Made by a program: the position numbers and the translations under genes. Shown here in pieces: positions 44,151 to 56,850 of a stretch of 64,000 nt of DNA. Location: assembly GCF_028389875.1 (NCBI RefSeq), contig NC_084702.1, positions 67,367,582-67,431,581 of the forward strand. Reading direction: 5' to 3'. The first letter of the stretch is position 1, and the number at the start of each line of letters is the position of its first letter. The notes beneath the pieces are model-generated. The model did not search any database. It saw nothing but the letters and a program-made list of their open reading frames with translations, and was not told where the DNA came from. This stretch comes from Rhea pennata (lineage: Eukaryota; Chordata; Aves; Rheiformes; Rheidae).

Positions 44151-45818
44151 TTACTATTTTTTTAGAATTTATTTCCTTAAAGAGACAGTTCTTTAAAATC
44201 TTTATATATGTAGGTGTTTTTATAAGCATTCTACTAATACTGAATCAGTAATTTCAATGCAAGTGATTTTACAGATGGAAAGTATGAAATCTGAATAGCT
44301 TTTTAGACAATCTTTGTCCTAGAAAATGTGTTTTTTTGCAGGAAACTCCTGGAATAGCTTGTATGTTTCATTGAGAATATGTACCATGATAAAAGTAATC
44401 TTTCCCTGCAGGAAATATTACAGAAGATATATTCTTTATTTGAACCTGTCAGTTTTGCCTCAACAAAAGAAAAGTATTTCATGAAACTTAGAAAGGAATC
44501 CAAGCTATAGAATCCACAGTTATCATAAGAAGAGAGGTTTAACTTTGTCCATCGTAAACACCACAAGAAAAATGACAATATGAAAATGGACTGAATGCAA
44601 AATAAAGTTTACATTTAACAGAACATTACAAAGTTTGGAGGGTTTTGGCTAAATTTGTCTCTGTTTTACACAATGATCAAATTCTTCCTGAATCTGAAAA
44701 ATGGCATCAGCAAAATGTTTAAATAAATAACAGTTGAGGTATTTAAAATTTAAACTAGATACTTCTTATTCAATTTTTATTTACATCTATTGTAATGAAG
44801 AACACTCCCACTGTGCAGTATCAAGTACTCAAAAGCAAATTGCTACACTCGGTTACACCAATAATTCAGTTCAAGTTACGTAAGTTATACATCCATAACT
44901 GAGACCTGAATATGGCACAATGTCTCTGCCAAATTAGCATCTCGTTGTGCTGTTGCCTGCTGATTTCCTGTTGTTGCAGAAATTCTTTAATTTTAACTAT
45001 TGCTAGTCATTCAGGAGCCCAAATATATATATGGAGCCTTTGTATTTGCAAAACCCTCCATTAAAATTAGCAAGGCAAACACACAGTTACTCTACTGGCA
45101 CGATTCAAATGTTTAGCTGCTTTCACAAAAAGGTTTGTAAATATGCAGATAGGTGGAACATAGTATTTGTGCTGTTGCCAAATGCAGCTTGAAAGTAAGC
45201 AACAACCAACAGTGTCACTTTTTTCTTCAAATCTTTTTAAAGCTTCAGGTTGTTTTCGCTGAATCCAGATATGACTGACAATTCAAAGTAATACAAACTA
45301 TGAATTCATACTCATAATATATTTTCCTGACAATGTTATAGCACTGTGTGGAGAGAAGTGCTTTCATCTCTGCATCACAAGCAACCCAGAAGCCTCACCA
45401 AAGCAGCAAATCATATTCTTTGATGCTGCAGGAGTGGAAATTAATATTATAGCAGTATGAGAAGTCAGGTAGAAAATATAACAGCAAAACAAAAGAAGCA
45501 TCTGAATAAGGTGAAGTAAGGAGTAATATAGAAAAGGGTTTTCTGGCAGTTTTACAGAACACAGAGGTCAGAATGGTTGGGAAGACAATTTTATTCCTTC
45601 AAAAATGCCAGTGGACATTTTGAGCATGAGACTGGGCATAATCTAGCTGAGGATGGCTCTGCTTTTGCTGCATACAGGAAGAGATGGAAGGAGCAGAGCT
45701 GGGTTTTGCAAAATCCCAAGATCCAAAGGATTACCAAAACAGGGAGCTCAGTATTTAATTTCCAACAATCATAAGGTAGCCAAGTTCAAATCAAAAAAGT
45801 TAGATAATACTAGACCAA

Positions 45819-45850
45819 AAAAAAAAAAAAGAAGAAGAAAAAGAAAAACA
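45819..45850 (+). repeat. A-rich / AAG simple repeat
   Basis: A14 followed by GAAGAAGAAAAAGAAAAAC. Low-complexity purine tract. Confidence 0.75.
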
Positions 45851-46804
45851 AGAATTATACTAATAGCATATAAGTACTGAGAGGCTATCCATTTAGGAAT
45901 CTACAACATTCAATATCCTGATTTGTTTTAAACAAACTTGTTCCACAGAAATCACTCTTTACACATTGCCTCATTGATACACGAGATAAAAGATGCTCTT
46001 TTTTAGAGGTTTTGAACAGGAGTTTGATATAATCATGGGGTTTTTGTTTCCTTTTTCTGCTCATCATGCTGCTTAAAGGGAAAACAGTAAAGGATTTTCA
46101 TGTAGTACTGCATTGACAGTTCCTCTTTTACTGCATCTTCAGATAAAAAAGTACTCTCCATGATCTGACTTTATTACTTGGTATGCTTTTGAATTTAATG
46201 TTTAAAGATCCCAAAGAGTTGAGATCCCTGCGCCTAACTGTGAAAAGTGTAGAGGTACACAGTGCCTTCAATAAACAGTGTATCATTGAGAGGTTTGCCT
46301 CATTCATTGCTTAGCAGAGCCTGAGTTTGCTCATATTCAGGAATATTCAGTACTCTATCTCCCTGTGCTCTTCTTTGAAAGCAGGGGAAAATCTGCTTAA
46401 ATTGTCATGCTAATTGCACAGCTTAAATATTAGGGAAAAAAAAGTCTAAAGTTTAAGGATAACGAAGAATGAGAACAGGTAGCTTGGTCAGATTGTAACA
46501 TCTTTGTCACTGGAAACTTTTAAGAAAAGGTTAGGCAGATCTAACCTTTTGATTAACCATTTTGGGAACGAGACAGAGGTTGTGAACCTCTTGATTTTCA
46601 TTCCTTCATTGAGGAGGTGTTTATAGTTCTGTAACAGGTGTGAACATCTCACAAGCATTGTCTGGGCTCTCAAGAAAAGAAATAAAAGCAAGGAGAGGGA
46701 GAAGCAAATAAAAGACACATCATGTGAAAAATTATGGTCTCAGACTTTGTGTGCTGGTTTAAAAAGGCTAAGAAAGAAGTTAGAGACACGTAAGAAGTTG
46801 GATG

Positions 46805-46835
46805 CCTACATCCACACTTGAGATGTGGATGTAGG
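46805..46835. repeat. Short perfect inverted repeat
   Basis: CCTACATCCAC at 46805-46815 and GTGGATGTAGG at 46825-46835 are perfect reverse complements around a 9-nt loop. Intergenic, downstream of C9. Confidence 0.65.
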
Positions 46836-47128
46836 TACCCAACACATACCTAACTTTGAACGTGCTTCCAATTTTGCCATGACAGTTCTTGTGGACTCAT
46901 TTAAAGGCTCATTTCTGCCTAATCCTCATTAGATTCAAAACAGAGGTATATTTCTCTATCTCATCAGATTTAGCAGGCCCATTTGGAAAAGACTGCTGCA
47001 TTACCTTTATACAGCAGTTCAATGACTAAAGCAGACATATGAGAAAGAGATACTTCTGGTCATGCCATAAAGCACCTAAGCAGCATTTGAAGCAGTGTGT
47101 GGAAACTAGATCTCCCCACTTCTAAGTG

Positions 47129-47281
47129 AGTGTCCTAATTGCTATGCTACAGAGACACTTTCCCCTTCTCTGAAATGAAGGATCCTGACTTCTTTCATGC
47201 AAAGTGAATCACTGTCAACAAAAGAGGTGGACAGTCCTACTATCAACCATTATTCACCTTTTGCCTAGCAGTTAGGGCACT
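47129..47281. repeat. Degenerate inverted-repeat element
   Basis: AGTGTCCTAATTGCTATGC (47129-47147) is the reverse complement, at 16 of 19 positions, of GCCTAGCAGTTAGGGCACT (47263-47281). The gcctag-ggttagggcact word resembles a common ancient amniote repeat. The facing orientation suggests the ends of an old non-autonomous element, or two fragments of a tRNA-like SINE. The family is not identified. Confidence 0.4.
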
Positions 47282-48478
47282 CTCAGAATACCTGTGGTTT
47301 TCCTGCAATTTGGGGGGGGGGTGGTATTCAGACAACTATCTACATCTAAATGGAAAAAAAACCCGTTGTCTTGTCTTTGAAGAGAAAATACTCAGTTTTT
47401 CAAAGTGCAGGAATGTCTCTAATCCATCACTGGCATGGGGAAAAAAAGCTGGTATACGTGAGGGATAAAAGACCATTCTAACATCATTGATTTCATCAGA
47501 AATAAAAACACAAAGTCCCTTTATATATTTCAGTACAATGTTAAAGCCAACTTTCATATCTCCACAAAGTCCTACTGATTCTGCACAAGAACACAAGTCC
47601 ATGACAGTTGGTTATGTGACAGACTGAAGGTCTAACTACACGTAAAAGGACCAGTCTTGCAAGGTATCCTGTGTGAAGTCACCTCTACCTTTCTGCAGAG
47701 ATCACTGAGGTCACTGGACTTCAGACAACCACAGAAGTCAAACAGGTCCAGGTGTCTTGCAAAATGGAATACAGCAGATTTTGAAATTTTTTATGAAAAA
47801 TACAACTTGCAATAACAAAACGTTCAGGATGCTGCTAGTCTTTGTGAGGCAAGATCAATTTTCTGTGTGTCAGGCCAAAGCAAAGTGTTAAGTAGATTAC
47901 TGAGAGATAGAAAATATTTTGTCCCTAATCTTTAGGCTACTTTCAAAAATATTATAAATATAAATGAACATCTGTCTCAAAGAAATCCAAAAATTCTTTT
48001 CTGCTCACTGTATACACATGAAGGAAAACATTCTAATGGTAAAGCTTGTCCAACAATGGAATAGCAGTATATTGTCCAGCGTATATTCCACGACTTAATC
48101 TGTGCATACATAATGGCCAGGGATGGCTCTAACTGGGCAAACTGGCCCCACAACGTGTTCAAAACACCCCAGGCTATGGCGTCCCGTGTATCCTATAATG
48201 CCTTGCTGCACTCACTGCAGCCAACTTGAGAGCCCCATGACATTATTACAGAAACTACTGACAAGCCAGAACCAGACACCAGCAATGGCTGTGCTCAGCC
48301 CATCCACCCTGAAAACAGGCAACAGTTTGGCGTATTTAAGGCTCTGACCTTCTTCACTACTGCACCCTGTAATTTGGACAAAACACAGACTTGACGCAGG
48401 TTCAGACCCCTAACATTCAGCACAATGCCTTTGCTGAACTAGGATCCTCATTCTTTATGGATTTTCCTCTTCGTGGGG

Positions 48479-48500
48479 AATAAATAAATAAATAAATAAT
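48479..48500 (+). repeat. (AAAT)n microsatellite
   Basis: About five AAAT units, 65 bp before the 3' end of CR1 copy B. Confidence 0.85.
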
Positions 48501-48564
48501 GAAGTAATTCAGGAGAACTCTAACAGGACAAATCTGAAATGAACAAAAATAGCAGCTGCCTCTA

Positions 48565-49878
48565 GCAGAATCCCAGAATCAGTAAGGTTGGAAGGGACCT
48601 CTGGAGATCATCTAGTCCAACCTCCCTGCTCTAGCAGGGTCTCCTAGAGCCTGTTAGACAGGGTTGCATCCAGGCAGGCCTTGAAGATCTCCAGAGAAGG
48701 AGACTCCACAACCTCTCTGGGCAACCTGTGCCAGGGCTCTGTCACTCTCACAGTGAAGAAATTCCCCCTCACGTGCTTCAATTCCTGCCCATTGCCTCTA
48801 ACTCTTTTGCATGGGACAACTGAATACAGCCTGTCCCCGTTCCCTTGACACCCTCCCTTCAGGTATTTGTACAAGTTGATAAGATCCCCCCTCAGCCTTC
48901 TCTTCCCCAGGCTAAACAGGCCCAGCTCTCACAGCTGTTCCTCATAGGGCAGGTGCTCCAGCCCTCTGATCATCTTCCTGGTCCTACGCAGGGCTCTCTC
49001 CACTAGCTCCATGTCTCTCTTGTACTGGGGAGCCCAGAACCAGACACAGTCCTCGAGATGAGGCCTCCCCAGGGCTGAGGAGAGGGGCAGGATCACCTCC
49101 CTCCACCTGCTGGCAACACTCTTCCTAATGCACCCCAGGAGACCATTGGCCTTCTTGGCCACAAGGGCACATTGCTGGCTCATGGTGCACTTGTCATCCA
49201 CCAGCACTCCCAGGTCCTTCTCTGCAGAGCTGCTCTCTACAAGGTGGGGGCTGACCTTCTGCAGGTGCATGGGGTTATTTCTCCCTAGGCTGCAGGACTC
49301 TGCACTTGCCTGTGTGGAATTTCATGAGGTTCCTCTCTGCCCAACTCTCCAGCCTAGGTCTCCCTGAATGGCAGCATAGTATCAGCCACTCTTCCCAGCT
49401 TGGTATCATCAGCAAACTCGCTGAGGAGGCACTCTGTCCCCTCCTCCAGGTCATTGACAAAGAAGTTGAACAGGATGGGACCCAGTACTGAGCCCCGGGG
49501 AACTCCACTAGCCACAGGCCTCCAACCAGACTCCACACCTTGATGACGACCCTCTGAGCTCTGCCTTTCAGCCAGTTCTCAACCCACCTCACTGTCCACT
49601 CATCTAACTTGTACTTCCTGAGTTTGCCTAGGATGTTACGGGAGACAGTGTCCAAAGCCTTGCTGAAATCAAGGGAGACAACATCCACTGCTCTCCCCTC
49701 ATCACCCAGCCAGTCATTCCATCAGAGAAGGCTGTCAGATTGGTTAAGTATGATTTCCCCTTGGTGAGTGCATGCTGACTACTCCTGATCACTTTCTTTT
49801 CCTCCATATGCTTAAAGATGGCATCCAGGATGAGCTGTTCCATCACCTTTCCAGGGATAGAGGTGAGGCTGACTGGCA
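48565..49878 (-). mobile_element. CR1 LINE, 5'-truncated, antisense (copy B)
   Basis: Reading the - strand gives CR1 reverse transcriptase: [60 protein letters not shown], the catalytic FADDTKLG, then HLPYEEQL and the 3' tail at the low-coordinate end. Several frameshifts and an in-frame TGA at 48929-48931 disable it. Its first 1.03 kb or so are nearly identical to copy C at 60833-61866, whereas its last 280 bp resemble copy A. A 24-bp segment at 49238-49261 is inverted. Confidence 0.93.
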
Positions 49879-51292
49879 GAGTTGAAATACAGAGAAAATT
49901 AAGAGTAGAAAAATTACACAGGAGTGTACAAAAGAAAACCTTACCATGTTCTTGTACTTAAGCTGTGAACAATGGCTTCTAACTTTCAGAATCTTTACTG
50001 AAAGGTATGAAATTCTTGAGAACAATTGAATGCATGTGCTTAAAAATGGGACAACTAAGAAATCTGCCAAATTCAATCAAAAAAATGGCAAGACATGTTT
50101 TTAACAATTATTTACTGAATCTTTCCTCTGGGCATATGTTTTCTCAGAATTAAATGAGAATCAGAAGATTTGTAGTTATGGCTAGATGACCCTTTCTTTT
50201 CTGCTGATGCACCTCAAACAGCTTTTCTTTTCAATAGACACTTGTGTAACAAAGTTTTGGAGAAGTGTCATTATCTATGCAATATTGTGGCCCTTCTCTA
50301 AAACTCTTGAGGGCTACAGCATTTTGATTTTATGGCCAGGGGAGTGGTTTTTCTATTCTCCTTGGAAGAAGCAGAAGAAAAATATTCGGACATCACGTCT
50401 CCCGGCTCTCATGTTCCTCTGCTGTACAAAGCCTCTCAGATAATAATTTAGAGGCAACCTGTTCTATCTTTTAGTAATTTTTCAGCTATTTTCAAAACCC
50501 TTTTGACAATCCTTTTTATCTTTTCAGTATCTACAAGCCCAGCATTCTATCCCCCAATGTTTCTGTCTCTAACACTCACTCCATCCTATCCCTTTTCTGA
50601 CCTCAGTCTCCAATTCATTTCTTACTCCACCACTAGATTTCCCTTGATCTGAGTGTTTTCTTTGCATGATGTACGTTTTCAGTGAAATCTCTTTTCCTCA
50701 CCCTCCAAGAGCAGCTGCCAAGGCTAAAATGCATTTGCCCTCAAGAATGAACAGTCAATATACAGACCCATCTCAGCCTACCACTGCTACTTTTCTCATT
50801 CCTGCTGCTCTTCTCCCCACCGCTGCCAGCAGCTGCTCTATCCTCCACACTGAACATATCCTCTGCAGCTGACATCATCCTTTAATGGACACCAGACTGA
50901 CTGATCATCCCTTTCAGATTAGCACTTTTGCATGTGAGATTCAGCATCAATAGCAATATGAAAAATAGGATTTTCCTCATGCACTTTAGCCCTTGGACCA
51001 GAACAGCTAGTAAAAGTAGAGGCTTCTTGTCTGCCATGGCCTGTTGCCACAGTGATGAGACAATAAAACAAAACGGATCCTGCTGAATTAGGTTACACCT
51101 TCTCACTCCCATATATCCTACTAACCTGCAAATCCAAGTGCCTGCAAATAGAAGAACTGGAAAGGTACTGAATTTGCATGATCAAATTTAAGAAAGCAGC
51201 CATAACTTCTCTGTCTCTGAAGTAACGCAGCATCCAGGCAGTGAGCAGACATAACAACATAACAGACATAGCAATAACATGGAGCATTGTCC

Positions 51293-51720
51293 TGAGTGAT
51301 CAGGGGCTAGGGCATGACATATGAGGAGACAGAGAGAACTGGATATGTTCAGCCTGGAAAAGAAAAGGCAAAGGATGTCATTGATCTCTTCAAATATCTA
51401 ATGGGAGGGTGTAGAGCAGATGGAGCCAGACTCTGCTCAGAGGTGCACATGGACAGGATGATAGGCAATGGAAACAAGTTGCAAAAAGGGAAATTGCAGT
51501 CAAACATATATATTAAAAAAAAATACAATGAGCAGACTCAAACACTAGTACAGATCGCCTAGAGAGGCTGCAGCATCTCCATCCTTGCACATAGTCAAAA
51601 CCTTATTGGAGAAGGCCTTGAGCAACTTGATGGAAGTTGGCTTGCTCTGAGCATAGTTAGACAAGATTACTTCCAGAGGTCCCTTCTCACCTAAATTATT
51701 TTGCGAGGCTATGATATGTA
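51293..51720 (+). mobile_element. Old CR1 3' fragment
   Basis: Diverged but recognisable CR1 tail: TATGAGGAGACAGAGAGAAC, GTTCAGCCTGGAAAAGAAAA, AATATCTAATGGGAGGGTGT, then CCAGAGGTCCCTTCTCACCT and a degenerate end near TTTGCGAGGCTATGATATG. An A-rich stretch (about 51510-51530) interrupts it. Clearly older than copies A-C. Confidence 0.8.
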
Positions 51721-54700
51721 AAATGAGTGGTTTGCCCGTTAGAGGTCAGTGTTGTGCAAGCACCCAGGAATGTCCACAAAGAAAAACATGCACACAATCA
51801 TAGAGCTGTATGAATTAGCGTTCCCTGTTGTCTGACGTCTGAAAGCTGAGATCAGGTTCACAATGGGAGAGGGGACACATGGCTACTCATTTCTCAAGTT
51901 TCCTGGGTAGTAGGTGCTGAGCATGGGATAAAAAAGGACAGACTGAGGTAAGCAGAGTGGAAAAATCTTGGAAAAAGACTGAAGGCAACTGCTTCTGGGT
52001 AGAAGGAAGAAGTATTCTTTTGCAAAGAATTGTGAGTGTAGCACTTGGCTTCAGAATATGGGGTTTATGTGCACTCTCTGCATAAATTGATTAAGACAAT
52101 TGGACTTTTTTAGCAGATGGAAAACTGACCCACCAGAGCCTGGTTTTCTGCTTTGTTTGGCAGAGACATAGATGAACAGGCTGTTATTTAACTTAACTAT
52201 CAATGTTGGTTTGTGGATTTATATCACAAGTTGATCAGCAGACTTTTTGACCAATCTACTATCGCTCATCCAAGGTTCAGGAGTCTGAATCCATGGGTAG
52301 TCAAAATAAACTTTTTCAAAAGCCTAAAGGATTGGATCATGGAAAGGAGGTAAAGTATTAGGTAAATCCTACTCAGTAGTCCTTAGGAAATTTTTTGCTG
52401 AAACATTCTTTTTAAAGCCATTTGGATTAAATTAGATTTTCATTTTTAAACCTTATTGTCTTTGATTAGAACTCCATGAGGATATTCCTGAAGTTATTTT
52501 GTGTTTTGAACTGTAGGAGCATGAAGAATTTTGTTGTCATTTTGGTCAGATCATTATCACTGTTACTTATTTCAGGAATTTTACTAAACTAAGAAATCAT
52601 ATGATTTTTTTAAAATTTAACATTCCAGATTAAATCTGTCATCTGGAAAAATGTTTAATGTTTGACAGTCCTCAAAAATGTGTCAGTCACACTAGAAATT
52701 TCAGTAAACGTGAGATGATTATATGTAAGCAATCCTGAGGTTTGACCAGTTCTGTGCCTGGACAGATGATCCAGGAAGAGAAGTAACAGAAAGTACAAAA
52801 GGATCATATGGGAGACCTTGAGTCAGGGTACTAGCTGGGAGATAAGAAGGGAATAAAAATGTTCTGCATGTGCGTGGCACAGAAGTTATACACTATTTTG
52901 CTAGTTCTTTTTTAAAGAATCAAGCTAACCAACCTGAGACAGTACTCAATGAGTATGTTCCCACCTTCCATCTCTTCTGCTGCAACACTAGTTGAAGGAC
53001 TATACACTCAATCATTCCTCTCAGGAAGTAATTCTCATCCACTGTCTTTCTGTATTTTTAACAATTGCTCCATCCTGTAACTTCAACCATTAAAATGACC
53101 CAGATGAAAAAAGTACCCCTTTTCCAATGCTACAGTCCCTTTTTCTTTTCTCTTCCCTTTCCTCTGGAATATTTTTAATCTATGTCTTTTCAGTGATATT
53201 ATTTATAGAACAGTCTTTAACTTTTATAGCAGCAGAATTAAATGAGGAAAGGAACTTCTTACTCCATCTTTGCCATGAAAACCAGGCTCTGAAAACGCAC
53301 CTTTTCAAACCACAGTGAAAAATAGCAGAGGCCCTTACACAGGATTCTAGCCTTATGGGGGAAACAGGATAAGAGTGTAATTATGCGGTGTCCTATGCAC
53401 CACATCAACACTGTGAAAGTGTTACTTTCTCAGAAACTACAACTAGTCAAGGTGACTGAACACTGTAGACAGCATAGGCTCATTTTTTCTATTGTGAGTT
53501 TTCCACTGGCGTGGTTAAACTGTTGACTTTTATAGTAGGAGTTGCAGAACCTGTGCATGAGTAGCAAATGGATGAATGATGATTTTAAAGTAAGCAAAAA
53601 GGGCCTGTAGCAGGAAAGAAAACATGCAAGGCCTACATGGGGGATTCCTAAACTCTGTTTACATAGTGGCAGGACATAAAGTGTTGCTATCCTCCTTCTT
53701 TCACTCTCCTGTCATATACCTTCCCATCTACAATCCAGACCCTGATCCTAGGTCCACATTCTCCTACTGTAAACCTTGTATTACATACTAGCTAGGACAC
53801 CAACCTGTTCCCCCATCTCCTTACAACACACCTTTAACCCTACAAAGAAGAATCCTAACTGCATCCTGTCACAACATTCCATTTCACTCTGCTTTGGCCT
53901 TGATCCTGCATTTTCAGGCAGTACTCAGGGTCTCTGCAGTGACTGAACTCATGGAGCAGGCTAGGAAACAAGGAACTAGCTGTCTAGTTGCACAGCTGAT
54001 TGTTGGTAGCTGCATGCATGAAGGCTCCCTTCACCTATTTGCTAAGCACAGTAATTGCCTGTGCAGAGGCACTTTATCCTGCAATTCTGGTGGGGAGGAG
54101 ATAGAGTTCAAGCAGAACTAACCACAAGCAAAGCTAAGGGTCACTGCTATGTCCAGTTTGGAAGTAGTTCCCACAGTGCCAATAGTACACATCGCTTTTC
54201 AGAAACTGCTCCATATGGGTTCGTACCACTTTCAGGCTTTGAGAGCAGAGAACCTATAGAGAAGTCTTTAAAGGCTGCTGAAGGACCAATCTGTGAAAGG
54301 TCTCAGCACCCTCCTTTCTCTAGCCTTCACAAACTAACTGGAGGTATTAGTATCAGCAATATTTTTCAAGAAGCTTCTCAATGCAAAGGACAAGAAACTG
54401 AAAAAGTTTGAAGAGAGATAGACAAAAATATCTAATGCTAGATTTACAACAACTGAAGTTGTGAAACACTGTAAGATTAGTTCCTGCTGTGTGCAGTTCT
54501 TATCTGTTGACAAGTTTACCATTAAATGATTAAGAATATAATAGAAATCTTTGTATATACTCCCCACAAGCAAGTACTACATTAGTGCCAAAAAGAGACA
54601 TTACAAAATGATGTCAGAGATTAATGTCTTACCTACGTGAACATAGTGTTTGATGAGCTCTACATTACAGCTCCTTACTGGACCCTTCTTGCATTATTCC

Positions 54701-56199
54701 TAGCACACAGGCAGAAAAACAAGAGCTCCAGGAGAGGGTCTTATCCTGGAGAGGACAGAGTTTTCCTTTTTATCCAGCTCTTCAGTGAATCACAGGACTT
54801 GGATGAGAGAGGAACCATATTTTCTGAAATCTGTTAATGGTACACAGATAAAAAACACACACTCTTTAGCTGTGTGACTGGCTGCAAAAACTGACTTGAC
54901 AAAATATACTAAGAAGGTATCATTGCAACACACAAAAATTTCTATTACGTGATCTTAAAGTACATTGAGGTTTTTAACCTGACTTTTCCCTTCACATTTT
55001 AGTACATAAAAATACACGTAATACAGCATATATGGAAAGTGAAGTGTTAAAATCTGAGACCATGAGAAGAGACTCTAAAATCATTAATAGCTACAATTAT
55101 ATTAAATAATATTAACTATCACAGAAGCACCACAAAAGGGTGCAGAGGCAGAATGGTGAAAGATTACTGGTAACTCAGAACTTAACCAGAGTTACCCCTT
55201 TCCCTGCTGCAGATGTTTTCAATTTTTCAGCTTTTTTAAAGGAAGTTTTTGTTACAAATACTTCCTTGAGAGGACCTGAAGTGCAGAATGATGTCAGCTG
55301 CATTTCATTAAAACATGTTTTACTCTTAACTTTGTCAGGGATTGCTTGATTTATCAAAATCAATTATGAAAATCTGATTTTGTGATTTCTTTTAAACATC
55401 ATTCTAAAGAAAAAGCCACCTGCCACTTCTGATACGACTTGACTATTAAGTGGGTTTTTCACTTTTTAATCTAATGCTAAGGAAAAGACAGAACAACTCT
55501 TAGTAGGAAATCACAAGATGACATTAAAAAGACTAAATTGTTAGATCTCAGACCTGAGATCTTTTCTTCAGAGGCTTAAGAAGGAGATTTTCAAGGGCAA
55601 AGGCCCTTTGCTACCCAGATTCCACAGAGCCACAAACATCAGCTGTGCGTGCTACGTGCCCAAGTGAGTTGGTGCAGAGTGAGAGCAGGACCTTACCTGC
55701 AGCTGGGTACCTTTGAGGAAAGAAGGGGTTCTGTTTTGCGTCTCACCATGAAAAGCAGCTGAGATTTGAAGAACTGGCAGGGGTTTAACATGCAATGGGG
55801 TGAGAAAGGAGGGTGTGAAGTTTGGGTGTGAAAGCATGGGGAGCCCAGGGACCCCCCTTCCTTCCCACAGAGTTTGTGCAACTGCTGATGAGGAATTTGC
55901 ATGTTCTTGCACACATTTGCTTTTTTCCCAGAGCAGGGCAGGACATATGGAGGAGAAAGGGAAGTCAGTATTTTTTTTTTTTTTTCTCGCAAATGCTGTC
56001 TGTTCCTCTTGCTTTTCCACTTCTTCCTCCTCCTGGTATCAGCTGCTGGGGGGGGGATGCTGAGGGGGAAGTCAGGCCAGTGGGTAACCCCCTGACTGCT
56101 TTCACAAGGGTGCATGTGGGAAAGAAACTGAAACTTTCTTTGAGAAAGCTGATTCCTCCCTATCTCCCCTTCCCCCCAGATCAAGCTTCCTCTCTTCTC

Positions 56200-56850
56200 T
56201 TCTCCTCAGACATAAGGCCATCGCTGACACAGCAGCTGCTAAAATGGCTGCCCCATGCAGGCCTGCCTGGAGAGACACCTCAGGGCCCCCTACGCTCCCT
56301 GAGGGGGAGCTGCTGGCCAGCAGGACAGACCCCAGCTGCTAGTGCTCATTTCCCCCCACAAACTGCCGCCACCCTTTGACACTCCTCCTTGCTCCCACTC
56401 ACTCCAGTCTCTGCCATCTTCTCCCCCAGCTGCCTGACCTGCGCCTCTCACCAAGATGGCCACCAGGACGGCAGCAGGGCCCTCTTTGCAGCCTAGTCTC
56501 TCAGGTTGGGAGCTGGCAGCGGTAAATACAGCCGTCACTGTTACATGCACATCACCTGCTGTTTATCTCGTTAGATTGTCTAATTAAGCTGCTGCTGGCT
56601 GGCAGTGGCCCTTAGCAGGGCACAAGCTGCGGGGGTTTCCAGCCTGCAGTATGCGTTGGGGCTGGCGAAGGCGGCGCTAAGGGGAAGGGGCGACGCTGCT
56701 GTGGGACAAGCCCTGCGAGTCTGTGGGGGCCGGGTACCGAGCCTGCGCTTTCAGGAGCTGCGCCTGTGCACGTCAGGGCCACTGAGCACGATCAAGGAGG
56801 GTCGGAGGATCTTCCCGTGTTTACAGGCAGTACAGCAAAGGCCCAATTTT
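56200..56850. promoter_or_regulatory. CpG-rich patch, candidate promoter
   Basis: This is the only strongly GC- and CpG-rich stretch in the 3' half. The densest CpG is at about 56650-56820 (GGCGAAGGCGGCGC, GGCCGGGTACCGAGC, GCGCCTGTGCACGTCAGG). YY1-like AAGATGGCCAC (about 56453) and AAAATGGCTGCC (56239) words occur. Long ORFs here (up to 185 codons) are by-products of low stop density. In mammals FYB1 follows C9 in the same orientation, so this could be an upstream promoter of that gene or of a non-coding RNA; no exon is proven. Confidence 0.35.

Larger units (their letters stand above)
39690..48564. other. Intergenic DNA downstream of C9
   Basis: AT-rich. It contains the ancient antisense LINE relic, the (TA)n and A-rich repeats and the two inverted-repeat structures near 46.8-47.3 kb. 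ORFs are all short and unrecognised. Confidence 0.6.

Noticed and set aside
54055..54411. 118-codon + strand ORF in the intergenic region
   Set aside because: No recognisable domain, no flanking splice or promoter context, and a length reachable by chance in 64 kb. It would need conservation or RNA evidence.
55693..56379. Overlapping long ORFs on both strands (163 and 185 codons)
   Set aside because: They lie in a GC-rich, stop-poor stretch, overlap each other on opposite strands and have low-complexity translations (F, K and P runs).
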